A DNA stretch of 40,572 nucleotides. It comes from Thalassovita sp. GTDB taxonomy: Bacteria; Pseudomonadota; Alphaproteobacteria; Rhodobacterales; Rhodobacteraceae. The DNA lies in contig JARGPB010000026.1 in NCBI GenBank assembly GCA_029212905.1, forward strand, positions 1 to 40,572, read 5' to 3'. Below are positions 15,326-23,150 of the stretch, piece after piece (position 1 is the stretch's first letter; each line of letters opens with the position of its first letter). The position numbers and the translations under genes are program-made. The notes below the pieces were generated by a model. That model did no database searches. It was not told the DNA's origin and was given only the letters and a program-made list of their open reading frames with translations.

Positions 15326-16237
15326 ATGTTGCCACTAGACGATTTCAATCCAGCCATCGGTGTCGCCGAAGAGCTGGAGGAGGGGCTGCGCCGTCTTTTG
15401 GCGCCGAATCCGTCTCCGATGACCTATCGCGGGACGAACACCTATCTTTTGGGCGAACGTGACATCGCCGTGATTGATCCCGGTCCTGATGATCCCCGGC
15501 ATCTGGAGGCAATCCTGAACGCGCTTCATCCCGGTCAGCGGATTTCCCACATCATCGTGACCCATGCGCATCTGGATCACTCGCCGCTGGCGCGGGCCTT
15601 GTCGGCGCGGGTCGATGCGCCGGTCTATGCCTATGGGGACTATCGGGCGGGCCGATCCGCGGTGATGGATCAACTGGCCGCTGGCGGTCTGGCCGGAGGA
15701 GGCGAGGGAACGGATACTGAGTTCGTGCCGGACATTTGCGTCGCCGACAACGAGCTGATCCAGGGCGATGGTTGGGCCTTGCGTGCCCTTTGGACGCCAG
15801 GGCATTTCGGCAATCACCTGAGCTTTCACTGGCAGGATGCGGTGTTTACCGGAGATCTGGTCATGGGGTGGGCCAGCTCGTTGGTATCGCCGCCTGACGG
15901 TGATTTGACCGATTTCATGCGATCCTGCGAAATGCTGCAAGAGATCCCGGCGCAGCGGTATCATGCGGGACACGGGGCGGTGGTGACAGAACCGGACGAA
16001 AGGCTCTCGTGGTTGCTGAATCATCGCAAAGGGCGCGAGGCGTCCATCCTGGCCGCGCTCGAGGGGCAGGTTGCCACAGCGCAAGAGCTGGCGGCGCAGA
16101 TATACACGGACACGCCGCCCGCGTTGATCCCAGCTGCTACACGAAACGTTTTTGCGCATCTGGTTGATCTTTCAGGGAAAAGAATGGTCGTTCCCGATGT
16201 TGAGCTCTCGGCTAATGCGACGTTCCGGCTGGCATGA
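15326..16237 (+). CDS. Metallo-beta-lactamase-fold hydrolase (LACTB2-like)
   Basis: This 303-residue protein has the metallo-beta-lactamase metal motif THAHLDH, a second metal histidine in TPGHFGNHLS, a metal aspartate in FTGDLVMGW, and a late histidine in YHAGHG. The N-terminal PNPSPMTYRGTNTYLLG is the hallmark of the LACTB2/RBN-like group, and a C-terminal winged-helix-like region (residues about 235-285) is also typical of that group. Some members cleave RNA and others hydrolyse thioesters, so the substrate is open. The ATG at 15326 follows a GAGAGGA site. The gene is divergent from the histidine kinase and ends about 80 bases before tRNA-Asn. Confidence 0.82.
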   Translation: MLPLDDFNPAIGVAEELEEGLRRLLAPNPSPMTYRGTNTYLLGERDIAVIDPGPDDPRHLEAILNALHPGQRISHIIVTHAHLDHSPLARALSARVDAPVYAYGDYRAGRSAVMDQLAAGGLAGGGEGTDTEFVPDICVADNELIQGDGWALRALWTPGHFGNHLSFHWQDAVFTGDLVMGWASSLVSPPDGDLTDFMRSCEMLQEIPAQRYHAGHGAVVTEPDERLSWLLNHRKGREASILAALEGQVATAQELAAQIYTDTPPALIPAATRNVFAHLVDLSGKRMVVPDVELSANATFRLA

Positions 16238-16278
16238 AGGGGCTGAAAATTTTTTACGAAAATGTCGCAAAAGGCTCT

Positions 16279-16306
16279 GGACGCGGCAAAACCACATAGC
16301 TATACA
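16279..16306 (+). promoter_or_regulatory. Probable promoter of tRNA-Asn
   Basis: TGGACG (16279-16284) and TATACA (16301-16306) are separated by 16 bases and lie 12 bases before the mature tRNA 5' end. The fit to a vegetative promoter is good at the -10 and fair at the -35. Confidence 0.5.
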
Positions 16307-16317
16307 CCGCCTCATGT

Positions 16318-16392
16318 TCCGGCGTAGCTCAGCGGTAGAGCAGTTGACTGTTAATCAATTGGTCGTAGGTTCGATCCCTACCGCCGGAGCCA
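16318..16392 (+). tRNA. tRNA-Asn (anticodon GTT)
   Basis: The acceptor strands TCCGGCG and CGCCGGA pair perfectly, with G73 and an encoded CCA at the 3' end. The D arm contains AGCTCAGCGGTAGAGCA, the anticodon loop is CTGTTAA giving GTT, and the T arm holds GGTTCGATCCC. Length is 75 bases including CCA. It reads asparagine codons AAC and AAU. Confidence 0.97.
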
Positions 16393-16420
16393 AATCTCCT
16401 CTCAGAGGCTGATTTATAAG

Positions 16421-16450
16421 AAAAGGCGACCCATCTGGGTCGCCTTTCTC
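16421..16450 (+). terminator. Terminator after tRNA-Asn
   Basis: AAGGCGACCC and GGGTCGCCTT pair perfectly over ten bases with an ATCT loop, followed by TCTCGTTTCT. It begins about 30 bases after the tRNA CCA and ends its transcript. Confidence 0.85.
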
Positions 16451-16864
16451 GTTTCTGGCACTGCGAATGGCACTCCACGTGACGCATTGTGACACACGGG
16501 AGATATAATCATACCTTAATCACGCAGAATTCCTCACCCTGAATACCTGCGCTTTGGATACGTTTGGCGTCGCAGATGCCCTGGGTTTGAAAGCATGCTC
16601 GGCAGGGGCGGCTGGAAAATCATTTTCAGGAAACCTGGAAGGCTCGTGAAATTGATCGAGACCTCGCACGCGAGGTGGCCGATCAGTTGGAGCCCCCGAA
16701 TGCTGAACAGCCCGAGCCCATCCTTGATGAACTCGAGTGGGACGAATATTGTCAAAAGGCGCAAGACGGAGTTATGGTAGAGGCACGCGTTAAGCGCGCC
16801 CTTCTATCCAGGGCACGCGGCATCGGTATTTGAACGTCAAAACGAACCTGTGGAGGGGGCAGCC
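16451..16864. other. Possible mobile-element remnant downstream of tRNA-Asn
   Basis: This stretch of about 410 bases has no intact gene. It starts with two copies of TGGCACT (16456-16462 and 16468-16474), then a decayed open frame (16597-16833). A gene fragment directly behind a tRNA is the usual footprint of a lost integrative element, but no integrase and no copy of the tRNA 3' end can be seen. Confidence 0.35.
16597..16833 (+). pseudogene. C-terminal fragment of an unrecognised protein
   Basis: A frame of 78 codons ends at the TGA at 16831-16833. It reads ARQGRLENHFQETWKAREID near the 5' end, then an acidic stretch (EPPNAEQPEPILDELEWDEY) and a basic end (RVKRALLSRARGIGI). The composition looks like real protein and the frame has no start codon until its last third, so it is probably the tail of a longer gene whose front is lost or frameshifted. 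I do not recognise the family. Mixed acidic and basic C termini of this kind occur in plasmid and mobilisation proteins, which would agree with a remnant of an island at the tRNA. Confidence 0.4.
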
Positions 16865-17815
16865 TCAGCTGGCGAACGACTTCTCGATTGTGTCCAGGGT
16901 CTGCATTGCGGTCAGCACATCTGCAACTGCGCCGTTCGGTTCGCGCCCTTCCTGGATGGCTGAGATGAACTCGCGGTCGATCAGTTCGATCCCGTTGTTG
17001 GACACGGCGACGCCCGACAGATCAATCTGATTTTCATTGCCGTCATACAGATCGTCATAGCGCGCTAAATAGGTGCCATTGTCACAGATATAGCGGAAGA
17101 ACGTGCCAAGAGGCCCATCGTTGTTAAAGCTGAGCGAGAGGGTGCAAATCGCCCCGTTCTGCGCCTTTAGGCCGATGGACATGTCCATGGCGATGCCCAG
17201 ATCGGGGTGCTTGGGGCCCTGAAGTCCGAATGCCTCAGTTGCGGGACCGCCGGTCTGGTATTGAAACAAATCCACGGTATGGCAGGCATGGTGCCACAGC
17301 AAATGATCGGTCCATGTTCGAGGCTCGCCTTTGGCATTGGTGTTGGTCCGGCGGAAAAAATACGTCTGAACATCCAGTTGCTGAAGAGTTAGCTCACCAG
17401 CCTCAATCTTGTTGTGGATCCACTGGTGCGAGGGATTGAAGCGGCGGACTTGCCCCGCCATCGCGACCAGGCCGGTTTCTTGTTGCACGCGAACGATTTC
17501 CTGGCTGTCTGTCAGGGTGTCCGCCATCGGAATTTCGACCAGAACATGCTTGCCGGCCTTCATGCAGGCAATGGCCTGTTGCGCGTGCAGCTGCGTAGGA
17601 GTGGACAGAATGACGGCGTCAACATCGTCGCGGGCGATACACTCCTCGAGCGTGGTGCCCGCATGGCCGATGCCGCGTTCGGCGGCCAGGGCTTCGATCT
17701 TGGCCTGGGTGGGACCCATCACCGAGGTAACCGTGACACCATCAATATTTGCCAGTGCATCCAGATGTTTCAATCCGAAGGCGCCGTATGCACCTGCTAC
17801 ACAAATTCTCATCAT
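16865..17815 (-). CDS. ligC: 4-carboxy-2-hydroxymuconate-6-semialdehyde dehydrogenase (LigC/PmdC)
   Basis: This 316-residue Gfo/Idh/MocA-type oxidoreductase oxidises the hemiacetal of 4-carboxy-2-hydroxymuconate semialdehyde, the ring-cleavage product of protocatechuate 4,5-dioxygenase, to 2-pyrone-4,6-dicarboxylate with NADP or NAD. The nucleotide-binding motif GAYGAFG (8-14) and the AGKHVLVEIPMADT segment, in place of the family's usual EKP, are visible, and HHACHTVDLFQYQ is the typical mid-protein signature of LigC enzymes. A GGAG ribosome site precedes the ATG. It lies on the opposite strand from the other pathway genes, beyond the LysR gene and in the same direction as it. The context makes the assignment strong. 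Confidence 0.85.
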   Translation of the reverse strand: MMRICVAGAYGAFGLKHLDALANIDGVTVTSVMGPTQAKIEALAAERGIGHAGTTLEECIARDDVDAVILSTPTQLHAQQAIACMKAGKHVLVEIPMADTLTDSQEIVRVQQETGLVAMAGQVRRFNPSHQWIHNKIEAGELTLQQLDVQTYFFRRTNTNAKGEPRTWTDHLLWHHACHTVDLFQYQTGGPATEAFGLQGPKHPDLGIAMDMSIGLKAQNGAICTLSLSFNNDGPLGTFFRYICDNGTYLARYDDLYDGNENQIDLSGVAVSNNGIELIDREFISAIQEGREPNGAVADVLTAMQTLDTIEKSFAS

Positions 17816-18028
17816 TCATTCTCCAGTGTGGTCAGGCCAACGTGTCCGCGTGATATAAAGCCCGCCTTGGGGGCATATCGTGGGTGCCTCGGTTCGGTCC
17901 AATCCTTGTGTCATTTCCCCCGTTTAGGGGGCGTTCTGGTCATCTAGAGGCCTGGTTAGAGGGCCAGTGGTTTCCGCGCCTATGGTAAGCAGGAACGCAG
18001 GGGGGTGGAAATTGAATGCATGGCCGAC

Positions 18029-19270
18029 CTATAAGTTTTGTCTATACTGGTCCTGCGTGAACGCGCGTGACGCGGCCCTGATCGAATTCAGAAAACTGGC
18101 CTGAGTCGGTGTCGGATGCCATCCTTTGCGAAAGGTCAGCCCGATGGGGCGCGTGCTGTCTGGCAAGTTGGCATTCAGGGGGACCATCAGCCCTTGGTCC
18201 TGCTCAACGGCCATCTGGTTCAGCGACAAAAGCGTCACATATTCGCCCTTGGACAGCAAACCCCGTACCAGCACCAAAGAGCTGGAAACAATGCGCACAG
18301 GGGTGGAATCACGCGCGCCAATGCCCAGCGTCCGAAACAAGTAAGACCCCGATGGGGTGGTTCTGGGCGGCGCGATCCAAGGGTATTTCAAGGTCTCGTC
18401 CAGCGTCACGTTTTCTTGGCCAACCAGCGGGTGGTTGGGCCCGGCCACCACAGTCAACGCGTCATCAAACAGGCGTTCCTGAACGATGTCGTCGGTCGGG
18501 GTGGGGGTGCGCAGGGCGCCGATCAGGAAATCCAAATCGCCGTACCGAAGACTACGCAGCAGTTCATCATAAGGGCCATCAATCGCCGCAACTTGGACGC
18601 CATCATGGGCAGCCATCAGCGCGTGGATGGCTTCGGGCAGAATGGCGGTGCGAGACAATGGCAAAGAGCCAACAGAAATCCGCGTGCTGTCCCGGCCTTT
18701 GGATAGGGCGATTTCGTCGAACCCCTGTTGCAGCTCGGCGGCGGCCAGTTTGATTCCGCGGGCAAAGAACTCCGCCGCTGGGGTGAGCTCGACCCCGCGT
18801 CGCGTGGCCTGAAAAAAGGGGATGTCGGCCAGTTTTTCCAGCTCGCGGCCAGCGCGGTGAATCGATGGTTGCGAAACGCCGACACGCCGCGCGGCCAGGC
18901 TGAAGCTGCCAGTTTCCCAGATCGCGACAAGCGCACGCATCTGGCTGGCCGAAGTGTTTTTGAAAAAGTCGGCATCCGAACGCCGGGTCCGCTTGCCAGC
19001 GGCCTGAACCGCCCGCGCCGCGCCGTCTTCGAGGTTGGCGAACATGCGCTGGACCCGCAGCAGAAAGGCCTGGCTTGTCGGTGTTGTGAACATGCCCTCT
19101 GGTCGACGATCGAACAAAGGTACCTCCAGGCTCTTTTCCAGCCCAGCAATGGCCTGCGTGACGGCTGGTTGGCTGAGGTGAACCTTCTGCGCTGCGGCGC
19201 TTACGCTCTGGTGTTCTGCAACTTCCTTGAATGCACGAAGGTGTCGAATATTTGGAAAGTTATCAAACAT
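18029..19270 (-). CDS. LysR-type regulator of the protocatechuate 4,5-pathway, with two HTH domains
   Basis: This 413-residue protein is about 100 residues longer than a normal LysR regulator. The first winged-helix domain covers about residues 8-65 (RHLRAFKEVAEHQSVSAAAQ, LSQPAVTQAIAGLEKSLEVP). A second one covers about 108-165 (ALVAIWETGSFSLAARRVGV, SQPSIHRAGRELEKLADIPF). The effector domain follows from about 205. It is divergent from galB, so it very likely controls the galB-ligK-galD-ligI-ligA-ligB operon, and lies upstream of ligC in the same direction. LysR proteins with duplicated DNA-binding domains are uncommon but known. The likely inducer, by analogy with LigR and PmdR, is protocatechuate or an intermediate; this is inference. 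Confidence 0.85.
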   Translation of the reverse strand: MFDNFPNIRHLRAFKEVAEHQSVSAAAQKVHLSQPAVTQAIAGLEKSLEVPLFDRRPEGMFTTPTSQAFLLRVQRMFANLEDGAARAVQAAGKRTRRSDADFFKNTSASQMRALVAIWETGSFSLAARRVGVSQPSIHRAGRELEKLADIPFFQATRRGVELTPAAEFFARGIKLAAAELQQGFDEIALSKGRDSTRISVGSLPLSRTAILPEAIHALMAAHDGVQVAAIDGPYDELLRSLRYGDLDFLIGALRTPTPTDDIVQERLFDDALTVVAGPNHPLVGQENVTLDETLKYPWIAPPRTTPSGSYLFRTLGIGARDSTPVRIVSSSLVLVRGLLSKGEYVTLLSLNQMAVEQDQGLMVPLNANLPDSTRPIGLTFRKGWHPTPTQASFLNSIRAASRAFTQDQYRQNL

Positions 19271-19313
19271 TACAGATGTTTACCCATGTTTGTCGTCGGT
19301 GTTTGGTGCAGTT

Positions 19314-19332
19314 CTATAGCTATATCTTATAG
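19314..19332. promoter_or_regulatory. Candidate LysR operator upstream of galB
   Basis: CTATA-N9-TATAG is a perfect 5-bp inverted repeat containing a T-N11-A core, with a TATAGCTATA palindrome (19315-19324) inside it. It lies between the two divergent starts, 43 bases from the LysR ATG and about 100 bases from the galB ATG. This is the expected architecture of a LysR activator site. Confidence 0.45.
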
Positions 19333-19430
19333 GATTTCTCATCGTTTTAAATGGTCAATTCAGTATCCGGTCGGCTAATTTCCCGAAAATTCCGGGAAGG
19401 ACCACCCGGCCAAGTCTATGGAGCTTTCAC

Positions 19431-20168
19431 ATGTCAGAGAAGAAAACTGCCCTCGTCATTTCTGCCCATGCGGCTGATTTTGTTTGGCGCGCTGGCGGCG
19501 CAATCGCGTTGCACCAGAGCCTGGGGTACGAGGTCACAGTGGCCTGTCTGTCCTTTGGCGAGCGCGGGGAAAGCGCAAAGCTGTGGAAGCAAGAGGGCAT
19601 GACGCTGGAGCGCGTGAAAGAGGCGCGCCGCGAAGAGGCCCAGAACGCCGCTGCGGCGCTTGGGGTCAACGACGTCAGGTTCCTGGACTTGGGGGATTAT
19701 CCGCTGCGCCTGGATCGTGATGCGCAGGACCAAATGGTTGATATCATACGAGAAGTGCAGCCGAAATGGATGATGTCCCATTCAAAGTGGGACCCCTATA
19801 ACACCGACCACATGAACACGACGCAGTTCGCGCTGGAATGCCGGATGATTGCACAGGCTTGGGGTCACAATCCCGGCCAAAAGGTCTTGGGCGCGCCGCA
19901 ACTGTATCTGTTCGAGCCCCATCAAACCGAACAGATGGGATGGAAGCCGAACGTCTTTTTGGACATCACGCCTGTGTGGGACAAAAAGCGCGCCGCCATC
20001 GAATGTATGCAGGGCCAAGAGCACCTGTGGGAATTCTATACCAACGTTGCGCAGAACCGCGCGAACCATTTCCGCCGGAACTCGGGCGGTATGGCGGGCG
20101 GCCGCAAGGCTGAATACGCCGAAGGGTTCGAGATGATTTTCCCGCAGACTGTGGATGAACTGGCATGA
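19431..20168 (+). CDS. galB: 4-oxalomesaconate hydratase, GalB type (PIG-L fold)
   Basis: This 245-residue protein has the PIG-L/LmbE deacetylase fold that GalB enzymes use as a zinc-dependent hydratase. It adds water to 4-oxalomesaconate to give 4-carboxy-4-hydroxy-2-oxoadipate. The usual zinc motif AHPDD appears as SAHAADFVW (His13), and the second part is HSKWDPYNTDHMNT. These changes from canonical PIG-L proteins are expected for GalB. The first gene of the operon, it is preceded by a short AGCTTTCAC leader with no strong ribosome site. In sphingomonads this step is done by the unrelated LigJ, so the present cluster is of the GalB type. The next gene overlaps by four bases. Confidence 0.85.
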   Translation: MSEKKTALVISAHAADFVWRAGGAIALHQSLGYEVTVACLSFGERGESAKLWKQEGMTLERVKEARREEAQNAAAALGVNDVRFLDLGDYPLRLDRDAQDQMVDIIREVQPKWMMSHSKWDPYNTDHMNTTQFALECRMIAQAWGHNPGQKVLGAPQLYLFEPHQTEQMGWKPNVFLDITPVWDKKRAAIECMQGQEHLWEFYTNVAQNRANHFRRNSGGMAGGRKAEYAEGFEMIFPQTVDELA

Positions 20169-20857
20169 GCATCGCAGCAGGTACAACGGGCGTTGTTGTC
20201 CAGACGATCGAACGGGCGAACCAAGAGATCATTGACGGCTTGGCCAGCTGCGGCGTTGCCACGGTACACGAGGCACAGGGCCGCAAAGGGCTGCTGGCCG
20301 ACTATATGCGGCCGATCTATCCCGGTGCACGTATCGCAGCCAGCGCCGTAACCATTTTGGCGCCGCCCTGCGACAACTGGATGCTGCACGTCGCGATCGA
20401 GCAGATTCAGCCGGGCGACATTCTGGTGTTGGGGACTATAACGCCCTCGAATGCCGGGTATTTTGGCGATCTTCTGGCGACCTCGGCCATGGCGCGGGGA
20501 TGTAAGGGGCTGATCATTGATGGTGGCGTGCGCGATGTACGTGACCTGACCGAGATGGGCTTTCCTGTTTGGTCCAAGGCGGTCTTTGCGCAGGGTACGA
20601 TCAAGGAAACACTGGGCAGCGTGAACATCCCCGTGGTGTGCGCCGCAGAACTGGTCAATCCCGGTGACATCATCGTCGCTGATGACGATGGGGTCTGTGT
20701 CGTACGGCGCGAAGAGGCCGCGGACGTGCTGGAAAAATCACGCGCCCGCGAAGCCAATGAAACCGCCAAGCGTGCCCGCTTTGAGGCCGGTGAATTGGGT
20801 CTGGATGTTTATGGCATGCGCGAGCGTCTGGCTGAAAAGGGCCTGAAATATGTCTGA
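20165..20857 (+). CDS. ligK: 4-carboxy-4-hydroxy-2-oxoadipate aldolase (LigK/GalC)
   Basis: This 230-residue enzyme of the RraA-like class II aldolase group splits 4-carboxy-4-hydroxy-2-oxoadipate to pyruvate and oxaloacetate and may also decarboxylate oxaloacetate. The family motif GCKGLIIDGGVRDVRDL (metal and substrate-binding Arg-Asp) is present, as are the LAPPCDNWMLHVAIEQIQPG and GDIIVADDDGVCVV segments. It overlaps the galB stop by four bases and the galD start by eight. It carries out the last reaction of the 4,5-cleavage route, giving two central metabolites. The length is usual for the family. Confidence 0.88.
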   Translation: MSIAAGTTGVVVQTIERANQEIIDGLASCGVATVHEAQGRKGLLADYMRPIYPGARIAASAVTILAPPCDNWMLHVAIEQIQPGDILVLGTITPSNAGYFGDLLATSAMARGCKGLIIDGGVRDVRDLTEMGFPVWSKAVFAQGTIKETLGSVNIPVVCAAELVNPGDIIVADDDGVCVVRREEAADVLEKSRAREANETAKRARFEAGELGLDVYGMRERLAEKGLKYV

Positions 20858-21902
20858 GGGCATTCGGGCCATGTGGATGCGGGGAGGGACCTCGAAAGGA
20901 GGATACTTCCTGGCGTCCGACCTGCCCAAAGACCGGGACGCGGCGCTGTTGCGGATCATGGGCAGCCCGGACATCCGTCAGATTGACGGTATGGGCGGCG
21001 CGGACCCGTTGACCTCGAAAGTGGCAGTGGTGCGTAAATCGGAACGCGAAGGCGTCGACGTGGACTATTTGTTCCTGCAGGTGTTCGTCGATCAGCCGAT
21101 TGTCACGGACGCGCAGAATTGCGGCAATATCCTTGCCGGTGTCGGACCTTTTGCCATCGAGCGGGGGCTTGTAAGCGCTCGGGACGGTGAAACCCCGGTT
21201 ACGATCTATATGGAAAACACCGGCCAGATCGCTGTCGCCACGGTGCAAACCCCGAACGGCACAGTTTCATACAAGGGAGACGCACGTATCGATGGGGCGC
21301 CCGGCTGTGCCGCACCTGTGCCGATTGCGTTTCAGGATACTGCCGGAAGCTCTTGTGGGGCGCTATTGCCAACGGGAAATGTGGTCGATGTGATCCATGG
21401 GGTTGCGGTCACGATGATCGACAACGGCATGCCCTGTGTGGTGATGCGGGCCTCTGATATGGGGATCGCAGGTGATGTGCCGCCCGAAGAGCTGGAAAAT
21501 AACGCCAAGCTTCGTGCCCGGCTTGAGGAAATTCGACTGACCTGCGGCCCGTTGATGAACCTGGGCGATGTACGTGAAAAATCCGTGCCCAAAATGACGA
21601 TGGTTTCGGCCCCCAAGGCCGGGGGTGCCATCGCGACTCGCACTTTTATTCCGCACCGATGCCACAAAACAATTGGCGTTCTGGGGGCGGTCAGCGTGGC
21701 AACGGCCTGCCTGATCGAGGGCTCGTCCGCCTATGAGCTGGCCGCGCGCGGGGACGGGGACCGGCGCAGCCTGAAAATCGAACACCCAACCGGCGAGATG
21801 ACCGTTGTCGCCACGCTTGAGGACGGCGTTGTCGCCTCGGCCGCCATTTTGCGCACAGCCCGCAAATTGATGGACGGCTTTGTTTTCACTGGAGAAGAAT
21901 GA
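20850..21902 (+). CDS. galD: 4-oxalomesaconate tautomerase (GalD, PrpF family)
   Basis: This 350-residue PrpF-type isomerase interconverts keto and enol forms of 4-oxalomesaconate so that the hydratase can act. PrpF family hallmarks are the early MWMRGGTSKGGYFLASDLP, the NCGNILAGVGPFAIE segment and the DNGMPCVVMRA region with its conserved cysteine. The start overlaps ligK by eight bases and the end overlaps ligI by four, indicating tight translational coupling. The position between an aldolase and the pyrone hydrolase makes the GalD role more likely than the aconitate isomerase role of PrpF. Confidence 0.88.
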   Translation: MSEGIRAMWMRGGTSKGGYFLASDLPKDRDAALLRIMGSPDIRQIDGMGGADPLTSKVAVVRKSEREGVDVDYLFLQVFVDQPIVTDAQNCGNILAGVGPFAIERGLVSARDGETPVTIYMENTGQIAVATVQTPNGTVSYKGDARIDGAPGCAAPVPIAFQDTAGSSCGALLPTGNVVDVIHGVAVTMIDNGMPCVVMRASDMGIAGDVPPEELENNAKLRARLEEIRLTCGPLMNLGDVREKSVPKMTMVSAPKAGGAIATRTFIPHRCHKTIGVLGAVSVATACLIEGSSAYELAARGDGDRRSLKIEHPTGEMTVVATLEDGVVASAAILRTARKLMDGFVFTGEE

Positions 21903-22774
21903 TGGACGCGGATTGGATTGCCTTTCACCCGAGCCCTAAAAAACCGGATTTTATCCTGCCCAAGGGGGCTGTGGATGCGCATTGCCACGTTTTCGGCCCG
22001 GCAGCAGAGTTCCCCTTTGCGCCCGAACGTAAATACACCCCCTGCGATGCGGGCAAGGATAAGCTGTTCGAACTGCGGGATTTCCTGGGGTTCGAGCGCA
22101 ACGTGATCGTGCAGGCGACCTGCCATGGCAAAGACAATCGTGCCTTGGTTGATGCCTGCCGTGCGGCTGGTGATCTTGCGCGGGGCATCGCTAGCGTCGG
22201 TCCCGATGTAACCGACGAAGAGCTGACCGACATGCATGACGCCGGTGTGCGCGGCGTGCGGTTCAATTTTGTCAAACGGTTGGTCGATGCGACGCCAAAG
22301 GAGGTGTTCCTGGATATCGCAGAGCGGATCGCCAAGCTGGGCTGGCACATTGTGGTCTATTTCGAGGCAGCGGATCTGCAAGAACTGGTGCCATTCCTGG
22401 AAAGCCTGCCAACCGTGATCGTCGTGGATCACATGGGGCGTCCAGACGTGACGAAAGGCGTGGATCACCCGGATTTCCAGCGATTTGTCGATCTGATGGC
22501 GCGGAACCAAAATATCTGGACCAAAGTGACATGCCCCGAGCGGCTGACCGTCGCCGGACCGCCCTATGACGACGTCATCGACTATGCCGCGTATATCGTC
22601 GAACGGTTCCCGGACCGGGTTCTCTGGGGGACCGACTGGCCGCATCCCAACATGAAATCCCACATGCCCGACGACGGGGCATTGGTCGACTACATCCCGA
22701 AAATCGCGCGAACACGCGAACAGCAAGAAAAGCTGCTCGTGGCGAATCCAATGCGTCTCTACTGGGCGCAATAA
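21899..22774 (+). CDS. ligI: 2-pyrone-4,6-dicarboxylate lactonase (LigI)
   Basis: This 291-residue amidohydrolase opens the 2-pyrone-4,6-dicarboxylate ring to 4-oxalomesaconate. Metal and active-site motifs are VDAHCHVFGP near the N terminus, VVDHMGRPD in the middle, and WGTDWPHPN near the end with the catalytic aspartate. These fit the COG3618/LigI group. The PFAPERKYTP segment after the first motif is also characteristic. It overlaps galD by four bases and is followed by ligA after 13 bases with an AGAGGAGG ribosome site. Confidence 0.9.
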   Translation: MMDADWIAFHPSPKKPDFILPKGAVDAHCHVFGPAAEFPFAPERKYTPCDAGKDKLFELRDFLGFERNVIVQATCHGKDNRALVDACRAAGDLARGIASVGPDVTDEELTDMHDAGVRGVRFNFVKRLVDATPKEVFLDIAERIAKLGWHIVVYFEAADLQELVPFLESLPTVIVVDHMGRPDVTKGVDHPDFQRFVDLMARNQNIWTKVTCPERLTVAGPPYDDVIDYAAYIVERFPDRVLWGTDWPHPNMKSHMPDDGALVDYIPKIARTREQQEKLLVANPMRLYWAQ

Positions 22775-22787
22775 GAGGAGGAAGCTG

Positions 22788-23147
22788 ATGGAATTCAATG
22801 ACTTTGACCATCACGCAACGATCGAAGGCACGACTGTCTTTGATGGAACGCAGGCCATGAAGGGCTATGCTTTGAACAAGATGTGCTACTCGTTTAACGG
22901 CGCGGCAGCACGGGAAGAGTATCTTCAGGATCCCGAAGCCTATTTCGACAAATTCGGTCTGAATGATGAACAGAAACAAGCTTGCCGGGACAAAAACGTT
23001 CTGGCGCTGATCGCGGCTGGTGGGAACATCTATTACCTCGCCAAATTCGCCGGGATTTACAAGCTTGATGTTCAGGATGTCGGCGCGCAGCAAACCGGCA
23101 TGTCGAAGGAAGAATTCAAAGAGAAACTGCGCAGGGCGGGGGACTGA
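22788..23147 (+). CDS. ligA: Protocatechuate 4,5-dioxygenase alpha subunit (LigA)
   Basis: This 119-residue small subunit forms the heterotetramer with LigB and helps shape the substrate pocket. It shows the LigA-domain features GYALNKMCYSFNGAAAREEY and the later AAGGNIYYLAKFAGIYKLDV. Its length equals that of known separate alpha subunits, so the two subunits are not fused here. It is preceded by an AGAGGAGG site and lies three bases upstream of ligB. Confidence 0.92.
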   Translation: MEFNDFDHHATIEGTTVFDGTQAMKGYALNKMCYSFNGAAAREEYLQDPEAYFDKFGLNDEQKQACRDKNVLALIAAGGNIYYLAKFAGIYKLDVQDVGAQQTGMSKEEFKEKLRRAGD

Positions 23148-23150
23148 ATC

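Noticed and set aside
17917..17931. CCCCC-GTTTA-GGGGG hairpin between the LysR gene and ligC.
   Set aside because: The stem has only five base pairs and no T run on the minus strand, so it is not called as a terminator or operator.
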